In this document: in pieces, positions 1-6,444 of the stretch | Layout: the number at the start of each line of letters is the position of its first letter | How positions within the stretch are numbered: the first letter of the stretch is position 1 | DNA from: Actinomycetota bacterium | Lineage (GTDB): Bacteria > Actinomycetota > Humimicrobiia > Humimicrobiales > Humimicrobiaceae | Assembly: GCA_028697935.1 (NCBI GenBank) | Contig: JAQVEM010000026.1 | Coordinates: 1-12,963 of the forward strand | Reading direction: 5' to 3' | Length of the DNA: 12,963 bases | Program-made: the position numbers and the translations under genes | Notes under the pieces: model-generated | What the model saw: the letters and a program-made list of their open reading frames with translations, nothing else | Told to the model about the DNA's origin: nothing | Database searches by the model: none

Positions 1-205
1 TAACTGCTTCCTGTACAGTCCTAACCAGCCATTCCAAATTTTCCTCTCTGTTACCACCAGCAGCAGAGGCATTGACATCCAGCATATTAGCTCCCATATC
101 TACCTGTCTTTTAGCTAATTCCTGGATATATTTAATATCTCTTTTTTCAATCATCTTTCTAACTTTTTCCCTTGTAGAATTCAAATTCTCACCAATAATT
201 AACAT
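1..205 (-). CDS. Pterin-binding (DHPS-fold) methyltetrahydrofolate:corrinoid methyltransferase, 5' part only
   Basis: The first 68 residues of a gene that runs off the left end of the window. The N-terminus begins MLIIGENLNSTR, and residues 30-50 hold the AKRQVDMGANMLDVNA block. Both are the opening strands of the pterin-binding TIM barrel shared by AcsE, MtgA and MtrH, where the LDVNA Asn/Asp lie at the pterin site. Such enzymes move methyl groups between a corrinoid protein and tetrahydrofolate in the cytoplasm. The ATG is preceded by GGAG about 13 nt upstream, a rather long spacing, and no other start fits. The gene follows etfA after 93 nt and is probably in the same transcript. With the corrinoid protein upstream it would supply the methyl-THF step. 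MtgA-like (glycine betaine type) is the closest recall, but AcsE-like cannot be excluded from 68 residues. Truncation is by the window, not a mutation. Confidence 0.88.
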   Translation of the reverse strand, partial: MLIIGENLNSTREKVRKMIEKRDIKYIQELAKRQVDMGANMLDVNASAAGGNREENLEWLVRTVQEAV

Positions 206-298
206 AACTAAATCTCACTCTCCTACAAATAAAGATAAAATATCTCATTAAGTTAAAATTTATAAGCTAACACATACTTTCTTAAAGAGAAATATAAT

Positions 299-1330
299 CT
301 AATTCTGATTATTATATTCATCTATCTGGCAAATTATTTCTGGAATGATTTCAAATAAATCTCCCACCACTGCTATATCTGCAATTTGCATCATTGGTGT
401 ATCTGGATTTTGGTCAATTGCTATAATTAAATCACATGACTGCATACCTACCAGGTGTTGTATCTGTCCGGAAATGCCGCAAGCTATATAAACCTTTGTT
501 TGGACGGTTTGACCGGTTTGACCAACCTGATGGGAATAAGATACCCAGCCTGCATCAACAGCTGCCCTGCTAGCTCCCATAGCTGCACCTTCCATCTTTT
601 CAGCCAATCTTTTCAGAAGGTCAAACCCTCTCTTTCCTTTCAGCCCTCTTCCTCCTGAAATAATTATCCTGGCATCAGCCAGATTAACGTCTGTTTCATC
701 ATCATGCTGAATTCTAATTATCCTCTTCAATTTTTTAACATCAGTGGATAGAATCTCTTCCTTTATTACCCTGCCCTTTCGAGTATAATCTGGTTCTAAC
801 ACTCTCATAACCCTTGGTCTGACAGTTGCCATCTGGGGTCGATAATTTGAACAGCGTATAGTAGCCATAATATTACCGCCAAAAGCTGGTCTGGTTTGAA
901 GCAGGTCACCATTCACCACATCAATGGATAACCTTGTACAATCAGCAGTAAGGCCAGAATGGGTCATAACTGCCACTCTGGGAATCAAAGCTCTACCTCT
1001 TGAGGTAGCTCCACAGAGAACTACTTCGGGTTTATACTTATCGATAAGTTTCTTTAATATGTTGGCTTCTACCTCATCATTGAAACCAGATAATACAGGA
1101 TTACCTGCTACCATTGCTACATTTGCACCGTGGATAAAAATAGACTCCATATCCTCTTCTAATTGAGAGTTCAAAATAATAGCCCATACCTCACTATTCC
1201 TTGAATCAGCTAACTCTCTGGCCACTCCAATTAGTTCATATGTTACTTTTTGTATTTTTCCTGACAGTACTTCTGCTATCACCCAGACATTAGTATATTG
1301 TTTTCTTTCTAATTCTGTAAAAGCTTTCAT
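299..1330 (-). CDS. etfA: Electron transfer flavoprotein alpha subunit
   Basis: A full-length 343-residue EtfA that pairs with EtfB to carry electrons between a flavin dehydrogenase and another acceptor. The N-terminal alpha/beta domain covers about residues 14-180. The C-terminal FAD domain holds the ISGGRGLKG entry (225-232), GASRAAVDAGW (252-262) with the FAD-contacting Arg255, HQVGQTG (267-273) and YIACGISGQIQH (281-292). There is no N-terminal ferredoxin domain. One oddity: the usual AINKDP segment reads AIDQNP at 304-309, so an Asp replaces the common Asn near the FAD adenosine side. The ATG has AAAGGA about 9 nt upstream, and this Shine-Dalgarno overlaps the etfB stop codon, so the two are translationally coupled. 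No acyl-CoA dehydrogenase or ETF-quinone oxidoreductase is in view; the nearest flavoprotein candidate is the MTHFR-like protein upstream of etfB. Confidence 0.97.
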   Translation of the reverse strand: MKAFTELERKQYTNVWVIAEVLSGKIQKVTYELIGVARELADSRNSEVWAIILNSQLEEDMESIFIHGANVAMVAGNPVLSGFNDEVEANILKKLIDKYKPEVVLCGATSRGRALIPRVAVMTHSGLTADCTRLSIDVVNGDLLQTRPAFGGNIMATIRCSNYRPQMATVRPRVMRVLEPDYTRKGRVIKEEILSTDVKKLKRIIRIQHDDETDVNLADARIIISGGRGLKGKRGFDLLKRLAEKMEGAAMGASRAAVDAGWVSYSHQVGQTGQTVQTKVYIACGISGQIQHLVGMQSCDLIIAIDQNPDTPMMQIADIAVVGDLFEIIPEIICQIDEYNNQN

Positions 1331-1341
1331 CTTTTCATCCT

Positions 1342-2133
1342 TTAACGAATTATATTACGTATTCTTAACTCCTTCAGTAAAATTCGGGCACATTCTTTAG
1401 CTGTCCCTTCAACTTTTTTAGTGCTGGTACGTCTTGGAGTAGGCGGCTCTATCTTTACTACTCTGGTTGGTGAACCATCAAGTCCAATCTTTATTTTTTC
1501 AGTTCCTATATCTTTAGGGTTCCATACCGGTATTTCTCTCTTAAGAGAATTCAGTCTCCCCTTCAGTGTTGGTACCCTGGGAATATTTATATCCTTTACC
1601 ACAGTGATTACGGCAGGTAAGGCAATATCGCAAATATCATAGCCGTCTTCGTGCATCCTTTTCACCCTGATGACAGAAGAAGACATTTTTTCCACTGCCA
1701 TCACATAGGTTGCTTGCCCCCAGCCTAAATGAGCGGCAATTCCAGGACCTACCTGGGCTGTGTCTCCATCTATTGCCTGTTTGCCACAAATAATTAAATC
1801 AGTATTCCCTATTTTTTTGATTGCCTTTGCCAGTATATAGCTTGTTGCCCATGTATCTGAGCCAGCAAAATCTCGATCGCTAAGCAAAATTGCTCTATCT
1901 GCTCCCAGGGAAAGGGCTTCTCTTAACACTTGGTCAGCCCTGAGGGGACCCATAGATAGAACGATTATTTCTCCACCAAATTTTTCTCTTAATTGCAACC
2001 CTTCTTCCAGAGCATAGGTATCAAAGGGGTTAAGAATTGCTTTTACTCCTTCTCTAATTATTCTTTTTGTCTCCGGATCAATTCTGATATTGTCAGTTGC
2101 TGGTACCTGTTTGATACATACTACTATTTTCAT
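1342..2133 (-). CDS. etfB: Electron transfer flavoprotein beta subunit
   Basis: A 263-residue EtfB, normal length for the family. Recognisable blocks are CIKQVPAT (6-13), AILNPFDTYALEEGL (32-46), GADRAILLSDRDFAGSDT (78-95), CGKQAIDGDTAQVGPG (116-131) and GSPTRV (220-225). The segment DGDTAQVGPG resembles the EtfB of anaerobes, including bifurcating Etfs with a second FAD, rather than the AMP-binding DDDCNQTGQ form of mitochondrial EtfB. This makes a two-FAD, possibly bifurcating or confurcating complex plausible, but it is inferred from motif memory. The ATG has AGGGG only about 4 nt upstream. The gene lies 29 nt after the MTHFR-like gene and 11 nt before etfA. Confidence 0.97.
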   Translation of the reverse strand: MKIVVCIKQVPATDNIRIDPETKRIIREGVKAILNPFDTYALEEGLQLREKFGGEIIVLSMGPLRADQVLREALSLGADRAILLSDRDFAGSDTWATSYILAKAIKKIGNTDLIICGKQAIDGDTAQVGPGIAAHLGWGQATYVMAVEKMSSSVIRVKRMHEDGYDICDIALPAVITVVKDINIPRVPTLKGRLNSLKREIPVWNPKDIGTEKIKIGLDGSPTRVVKIEPPTPRRTSTKKVEGTAKECARILLKELRIRNIIR

Positions 2134-2162
2134 AAGCCCCTGTTATCTTTATATTCTTTTTT

Positions 2163-2960
2163 TTATAGCCATGTTTCCTTAATCAAATCAAATTGGGTTT
2201 TAAAGTCTAATAGTGCTAAATAGACACCACATTCCGGGTATAAATCATGTAGTAATTTTAAGTTTGTCATAGGTTCATATTCATTATTTAAAGTTAATTC
2301 ATACCCTACTGCTTCCGAGAGAAGATGAAGTTTTTTGCTCATCCATGCTTCTACTATTACCGGAACCTGTGGGTACTTTTTAAGAAGTTTTTTCATCACC
2401 TTATTTCTTCCCAACAATGGTTGAGTTATGATAAAAGCAGCACCAGCTTTAATCTTTTTTTTCATCTTTTCAAATTCATATTCTTCTGGTTCATAGGGAT
2501 TAAAGGCAACTCCAAGGCTAAAAACTCCCGGATATTCACGGCTAATATAATTTAGCAATTCAACAGAAGTAACAGAATCAACATTGGTAAAGCCAACATC
2601 AGCCGGTCGAAGCTTGGGAAGCCTGATGGAACCATCGCCAGTTATTACCAGGATATCCTTAATACCCTTATTGAGACAGGTATTAAGGATATTATCCAGG
2701 TCATCTTTTCTGTGAAAAGTATTCAAATGAATCATTACCTGTTCCGGCAATACAGGGAGTTGAAATTCTTCAATTATTTCGGTTCCCTGGAATGATAAAT
2801 TGCCCATGGTATTATCAGTTATACAGACACAAAATTTATTATCAATTATTTTTCTATACCTGGTGCAAAATTTATTAAGATCTAACTCCAGGTTTTCTGA
2901 ATCCTGTTTTGGCGGTAAAACCTCAACCAGGTAGATTTTATTATGAATATTATGAATCAT
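2163..2960 (-). CDS. Methylenetetrahydrofolate reductase (MetF)-like TIM-barrel protein
   Basis: Homologue of the FAD-dependent MetF catalytic barrel, which interconverts 5,10-methylene-THF and 5-methyl-THF. The three catalytic positions known from E. coli MetF are recognisable: the Glu of VEVLPP (position 13 from the chosen ATG), the Asp of VITGDG (109) and the Gln of FIITQPLL (180), and the barrel block GVAFNPYEPEEYEFEK precedes the last. At about 265 residues it is slightly shorter than typical MetF (about 290). No MetV-type zinc partner is fused or adjacent. A TTG four codons upstream (2972) extends the frame but has no Shine-Dalgarno; the ATG at 2960 has GGAAAA about 8 nt upstream and is preferred. 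It follows the corrinoid gene by 31 nt and precedes etfB by 29 nt. This suggests it handles the methyl-THF made by the pterin methyltransferase and exchanges electrons with EtfAB. The annotation as a MetF-family protein is firm; direction and partner are inferred. Confidence 0.88.
   Translation of the reverse strand: MIHNIHNKIYLVEVLPPKQDSENLELDLNKFCTRYRKIIDNKFCVCITDNTMGNLSFQGTEIIEEFQLPVLPEQVMIHLNTFHRKDDLDNILNTCLNKGIKDILVITGDGSIRLPKLRPADVGFTNVDSVTSVELLNYISREYPGVFSLGVAFNPYEPEEYEFEKMKKKIKAGAAFIITQPLLGRNKVMKKLLKKYPQVPVIVEAWMSKKLHLLSEAVGYELTLNNEYEPMTNLKLLHDLYPECGVYLALLDFKTQFDLIKETWL
2653..2692. repeat. Perfect 14-bp inverted repeat inside the MTHFR-like gene
   Basis: ATATCCTTAATACC at 2653-2666 and its exact reverse complement GGTATTAAGGATAT at 2679-2692 flank a 12-nt loop. 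The left arm is part of the palindrome GGATATCC. In the minus-strand transcript this would form a 14-bp hairpin within the codons for roughly residues 93-106 of the MTHFR-like protein. No T-run follows it in the direction of transcription, so it does not look like a Rho-independent terminator. Its function is unknown. Confidence 0.8.
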
Positions 2961-2991
2961 AAAATTTTCCAATAAATTTAATTATTTAATT

Positions 2992-3624
2992 TTAAATGAC
3001 AAATTTTTTTGCATCTTCAGCTGCAGAAGCTGCATCAGGAGAATAACCATCGGCACCAATTTGTTCAGCATAATTTTGTGTGATAGGAGCTCCTCCAATC
3101 ATTACCTTTACTCTCTCACGCAGTTCAGCCGATTGAAGGGACTGAATTACTTCTGTCATATTAATCATTGTGGTAGTTAGAAGTGCTGACATTCCCAATA
3201 TATCGGGGTGATATTCTTTTACTGCAGATACAAATTTTTCTGCTGAAACATCTACTCCTAAATCTATAACCTCAAACCCTGCTCCTTCTAACATCATCTT
3301 TACTAAATTCTTTCCAATATCATGAAGATCTCCCTTAACAGTTCCTATTACGACTTTGCCAATATTTTTAACTCCTGTCTCCGCTAATTTAGGTTTTAAC
3401 ACATCCATTCCGGCATGCATAGCACGAGCTGCAATTAGGACTTCCGGAACATATACTTCATTATTTTTGAATTTAACCCCAATGGTATTCATTCCTTTTA
3501 TCAATCCATTTTCAAGAATATCTTTAGGTACTACTTCTTCTTTTAAGGCTTGCTTAACAAGTTCCTCTACTTTGCCTGCATTACCTCTTTGCAGTGTTTC
3601 AGATATTTCGTTCAAATCGAGCAT
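2992..3624 (-). CDS. Corrinoid (cobalamin-binding) methyl-carrier protein, MtaC/MtbC/MttC family
   Basis: A 210-residue two-domain corrinoid protein that carries a methyl group on cobalt between a substrate methyltransferase and an acceptor methyltransferase. Residues 1-88 are the helical cap, with the VYVPEVLIAARAM helix at 57-69. Residues 89-210 are the Rossmann-like B12 domain with all signature elements: DLHDIG at 99-104, where His101 is the lower axial cobalt ligand, SAL at 146-148 and GG at 177-178. The length is typical. The ATG has a near-consensus AAGGAGGA 6 nt upstream, the strongest ribosome binding site in the window, consistent with high expression. It is the first gene after a 273-nt intergenic region with a candidate promoter. 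Which methyl donor it serves cannot be read from this protein; the three URO-D genes and the pterin-binding methyltransferase are the obvious partners. Confidence 0.97.
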   Translation of the reverse strand: MLDLNEISETLQRGNAGKVEELVKQALKEEVVPKDILENGLIKGMNTIGVKFKNNEVYVPEVLIAARAMHAGMDVLKPKLAETGVKNIGKVVIGTVKGDLHDIGKNLVKMMLEGAGFEVIDLGVDVSAEKFVSAVKEYHPDILGMSALLTTTMINMTEVIQSLQSAELRERVKVMIGGAPITQNYAEQIGADGYSPDAASAAEDAKKFVI

Positions 3625-3630
3625 TTTCTA

Positions 3631-3638
3631 TCCTCCTT
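3631..3638 (-). promoter_or_regulatory. Strong ribosome binding site of the corrinoid protein gene
   Basis: AAGGAGGA on the minus strand, 6 nt before the ATG at 3624. It is clearly stronger than the Shine-Dalgarno sequences of the neighbouring genes, matching the need for a stoichiometric methyl carrier. Confidence 0.85.
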
Positions 3639-3684
3639 ATTGTTTGTAATCCCTTTATAATTTTATAAAATTAAGAAAACCAAT

Positions 3685-3712
3685 AATATACCATAATTGT
3701 TCTATTAGGTAA
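3685..3712 (-). promoter_or_regulatory. Candidate sigma-A promoter upstream of the corrinoid protein gene
   Basis: On the minus strand there is TTACCT (-35, 3712-3707, 4 of 6 matches), a 16-nt spacer and TATATT (-10, 3690-3685, 5 of 6). A TGG directly before the -10 gives an extended -10 element. Transcription would start near 3678, leaving a leader of about 54 nt with the strong Shine-Dalgarno. This would give the corrinoid-metF-etfBA-methyltransferase half its own transcript, separate from the transporter/URO-D half. It is read by eye in an AT-rich region, so chance matches are possible. Confidence 0.5.
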
Positions 3713-3897
3713 TTTCTTGCCTTTTTTAAGAATAATATCATATATTTAACTTTTTATTAAGCGCACCGGGTGTAAAAACGGAATAAATAAAATATTATTA
3801 TAATATTCAAGCTCAAATTAGGAAATTAGAACTAAAAGGTGGCTATGTTAGAGGAAAAATAGGGGAATAATAATTCAAACAAAATATGGTAGAAATA

Positions 3898-5211
3898 TCA
3901 TCTTTTCATTTTTTCTTTATACTCTGAAGTAGATATTCCTTCTACCCTTTTAAAAACTTTACAAAAATAACTTTGATCAAGGTAACCAACTTCAAATGCA
4001 ATTTGCGTGGTGCTCCAGGAGGTATTTTCTAACAACCTCTTCGCTTCTTCAATTCTTACCTTAGTAAGATATTCTAATATTGTAGAGCCGGTTTCTTTTT
4101 TAAAGATACGACCCAAATAATATGGGCTTAAATAAGCTGCTTTGCTGATATCCTGTAATGTTATCTTTCTTTTATAATTTGTCCAGATAAACTCTCTGAC
4201 CTTTCTAATAATATCTACATTTTTAATATTCCTATTTTCATAGACAGATTCCGTAAATCTATCCAAAACCTTTACAATCCAGATACATAATTCTTCAATA
4301 GATTTCAGCTTTCCAATTTCCTGGATATATTCAAAATTTAATCCCAAAACCATTTCTAATTCAGCCTTAGCCTCTACAGCAGCACGGGAGAGGACGACTG
4401 CCAGTTCCAGAATACGAGCTCTAACCAGCTCAATATGCCCGGCATTTTTAAATAATATCTGTCCTAAAATCTCATTTAATACTTCTTTTGCACCTTCTTT
4501 ATCTCCCAATCTCACTCTGCGCAATAATTCTCTCTCTGTTTCTAAAGGGTAAAGCGTAGCGATGGGAAGAAAAGAATTCTCATTTTCTACTTCCTGCTCC
4601 AGTATTTCAATCTCTGTTCTTTTTATTCGCTGAATTTCTTCAGATATTTTGGCTTGTTGTAAATATTTTTCCTGGCGCAATTTGATATCGACTAATTCCA
4701 TCTTTGCCAGATAGTTTGCCATGATATAGAGAATATCTGCCGCAGCCCTTACCTTTTCTTCTGATACTATCCTTATTTCATTAATAACTCCTTTTAGAGA
4801 TAACTCATTTATACCTAAAGGTTTGTTTATTTTTATTACCTCATTCAAGAAGGATGCATCTGGTCTTCTCATTAGCACTCCGCCGGAGACAAAACTGCCT
4901 AACAATTCACCACTACACCATAAAGGAGCTGACCATTCAATAAGTCCGGCATGGCATTGATAAATATAATGAAAACCCAATTCACTACCCTTTTCAATAC
5001 TTTTAAAAAAGGTATTAAGACAGGTTTTTTCTCCTGATGAACTCTTTTGAATTAACTGGCAAAAATCACAAAAATACCTATTGTTAGGAGTTGCTACGAG
5101 GAGCTTTCCATCTCTTGGTACAAAAATTACACCAATTCCCACAACTTTATAATAGGAATCCAATAGCCACTTTATGGTATCTATAATTTTAGAACTTTCT
5201 TTATGGCTCAT
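3898..5211 (-). CDS. AraC-family transcriptional regulator with N-terminal PocR sensor domain
   Basis: A 437-residue regulator, likely the switch for this locus. About residues 8-165 form a PocR ligand-sensing domain with its usual cysteines (FCDFC with Cys48 and Cys51, Cys64, and the CHAGL motif starting at Cys86) and the PLWCSGELLGSFVSGG segment. A helical linker (about 215-330) follows. The C-terminal 106 residues are an AraC DNA-binding domain with two helix-turn-helix units: about 350-375 (ITLQDISKAAYLS...) and 399-425 (STTQIAFEVGYLDQSYF). PocR domains occur in regulators of propanediol use and, in anaerobes, next to corrinoid methyltransferases; the ligand here is unknown. The frame opens at a GTG (5229) without a ribosome site, while the ATG at 5211 has GGTGG about 6 nt upstream and is preferred. 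It sits between the URO-D genes and the corrinoid operon on the same strand, so it probably activates one or both sides. Confidence 0.93.
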   Translation of the reverse strand: MSHKESSKIIDTIKWLLDSYYKVVGIGVIFVPRDGKLLVATPNNRYFCDFCQLIQKSSSGEKTCLNTFFKSIEKGSELGFHYIYQCHAGLIEWSAPLWCSGELLGSFVSGGVLMRRPDASFLNEVIKINKPLGINELSLKGVINEIRIVSEEKVRAAADILYIMANYLAKMELVDIKLRQEKYLQQAKISEEIQRIKRTEIEILEQEVENENSFLPIATLYPLETERELLRRVRLGDKEGAKEVLNEILGQILFKNAGHIELVRARILELAVVLSRAAVEAKAELEMVLGLNFEYIQEIGKLKSIEELCIWIVKVLDRFTESVYENRNIKNVDIIRKVREFIWTNYKRKITLQDISKAAYLSPYYLGRIFKKETGSTILEYLTKVRIEEAKRLLENTSWSTTQIAFEVGYLDQSYFCKVFKRVEGISTSEYKEKMKR

Positions 5212-5220
5212 TTTGCCACC

Positions 5221-5232
5221 ATTGTACACAAT
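5221..5232. promoter_or_regulatory. Small palindrome just upstream of the regulator start
   Basis: ATTGT-AC-ACAAT, two perfect 5-bp arms around 2 nt, immediately before the Shine-Dalgarno of the AraC/PocR gene. It could be an operator for autoregulation. The arms are short and it may be chance. Confidence 0.25.
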
Positions 5233-5242
5233 CGATAGTAGC

Positions 5243-5340
5243 GGTATTCTCTAATTTTCTAGGTAATATTAAAATAAGGAATGGTATTCTTTATTATCTG
5301 GCGAGTAAATCACTATTTTAATATCTTTAGCCGGTATTCT
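5243..5340 (-). repeat. Three direct copies of AGAATACC around the regulator's upstream gap
   Basis: On the plus strand GGTATTCT occurs at 5243-5250, 5283-5290 and 5333-5340, so the starts are 40 and 50 bp apart. That is close to whole helical turns, placing the copies on about the same face. Each copy is followed 6-7 nt later by TCT (TCTAG, TCTGG, TCTGC), giving a two-box layout like AraC-family sites. Two copies are in the 83-nt gap before the AraC/PocR gene and the third is within the last codons of the URO-D gene. This is a candidate autoregulatory binding array; no experiment or alignment backs it. Confidence 0.4.
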
Positions 5341-6392
5341 GCTACAGTCTGCACTATTGCCAGAATGTTTTCATCCGGTACATCATAGCCCATATTAATA
5401 CAACAAATACCTGTTTTTTCGAGTTGTATAGATTTATTAAGCATCTCACGAATATCCTTACTAACTTCATCTGGTTTTGCTAATCTCATCTTTGCCGGAT
5501 CATAGCGAAGATTTAAAAAGGCATTGGGAAGTATCTTTCGACAAGCGGAAATATCAGACCCCCAACCCACATCAAAAAAATTTGCTCCTCTTAATCTGGC
5601 ATACCCACTGGCATGGATATGCATATTATTTCCACAATGATGAATACCATATGGCTGTAGAGATTCACAAAGGTTACGATCAAATTCCAATAGTAAGTCC
5701 TGATACATCTCAGGAGATATCATTACTACCGAACAGTTGGAGTGTAAGTTTATGGTTGGATCTATATATTTTATTGTCCGGTTAACCGAAATGGAAGAGG
5801 TCCCGGTTTCACTTCTAACATAATTAACAAACTCCTTAATAGTATCTGCGATGGTAGAAAATAGGCGTCTGGCTCGAGTCTGATTCTGCACCATATCAAT
5901 AAAAATCTTTTCACCCCTTAAATCCAATGCCACATTTAAGACGCCTTGCCAGTTTATATCGCCAATTACATAACCATATTTATTTTTTAGCTTTTCTACT
6001 AATTTTTTTAATTCCTGAAAAGTTTTATTCTCTGATAAATATAATGGCTCAATATGATCTGACTCTTTATCAGTAATATTTTTTGTAATAACCTGTGGGG
6101 ATGAATCTTTAGAAAAAATAATCTCGCAACCAAACATTTCTGAGATTATATAGCCTGCTGCCAGATATGTTGCTCCAATACAGGGAAGTGTTTCCAATTT
6201 AGTATCCTGCTCTATTCCATATTTTCCGAAGCGTTCTTGCAGTATTTTACGCATCTGAAGGTCTGCCTCTACTCTGATATCAGGGTCATAAAAGAAATCT
6301 CTTTCGAAACATAAGCCATGGTTCTTATACCACCATTCGGGGTGGAAAACAAAGGCTACCGGCAACAAAGTAGCGGATTTTATATTTCCCAT
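5313..6392 (-). CDS. URO-D superfamily corrinoid methyltransferase, HxC...C type (third of three)
   Basis: A 359-residue URO-D-fold protein. The zinc ligands expected for MtaA/MtbA/CmuA-like methyltransferases are present: His251-x-Cys253 in IHHCGN, and Cys330/Cys331 in TGICCINMG near the C-terminus. The MISPEMYQDLLLEFDRNL helix (224-241) before the HxC motif is typical of the fold. In these enzymes zinc activates a thiol or methylated substrate for methyl exchange with a corrinoid protein. The N-terminus (PVAFVFHPEWWYKNHG, 11-26) does not start with the common RERV-type sequence, so it belongs to a different subgroup from the 7587-6445 protein. The ATG has GGAG about 10 nt upstream. It ends 102 nt before the regulator ATG and begins 53 nt after the preceding URO-D gene. 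A heme-pathway uroporphyrinogen decarboxylase is unlikely, given the zinc motif and the context. Substrate unknown. Confidence 0.88.
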   Translation of the reverse strand: MGNIKSATLLPVAFVFHPEWWYKNHGLCFERDFFYDPDIRVEADLQMRKILQERFGKYGIEQDTKLETLPCIGATYLAAGYIISEMFGCEIIFSKDSSPQVITKNITDKESDHIEPLYLSENKTFQELKKLVEKLKNKYGYVIGDINWQGVLNVALDLRGEKIFIDMVQNQTRARRLFSTIADTIKEFVNYVRSETGTSSISVNRTIKYIDPTINLHSNCSVVMISPEMYQDLLLEFDRNLCESLQPYGIHHCGNNMHIHASGYARLRGANFFDVGWGSDISACRKILPNAFLNLRYDPAKMRLAKPDEVSKDIREMLNKSIQLEKTGICCINMGYDVPDENILAIVQTVAEYRLKILK

Positions 6393-6444
6393 TCACCTAT
6401 CTCCTTTCTAGTAAAAACCATTCTATCAGTTGGCAAGGCCTTCT

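Larger units (their letters stand above)
3625..3897. other. Intergenic region between the PocR/AraC regulator and the corrinoid gene
   Basis: This 273-nt stretch has no supported gene. Besides the promoter and Shine-Dalgarno listed separately it holds two palindromic patches upstream of the promoter: AATATTA-TTA-TAATATT at 3791-3807, and a short GC-rich palindrome CACC-G-GGTG at 3764-3772 that stands out from the surrounding A/T. The latter lies about 85-95 nt upstream of the predicted start site, a reasonable activator position. No GC-rich hairpin plus T-run ends the regulator transcript, and no cobalamin-riboswitch B12 box was found. Confidence 0.5.

Noticed and set aside
506..523. Tandem 9-bp repeat GGTTTGACC x2 in etfA
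   Set aside because: It encodes part of the conserved GQTG FAD loop and its neighbouring residues, so protein sequence and codon reuse explain it.
3791..3807. AATATTA/TAATATT palindrome as a Rho-independent terminator of the regulator gene
   Set aside because: The stem is all A/T with a 3-nt loop and no clean T-run, too weak for an intrinsic terminator.
3625..3897. Cobalamin riboswitch in front of the corrinoid gene
   Set aside because: The function would suit it, and TAGCCACC on the minus strand looks faintly like a B12 box, but the consensus box and surrounding paired elements are absent.
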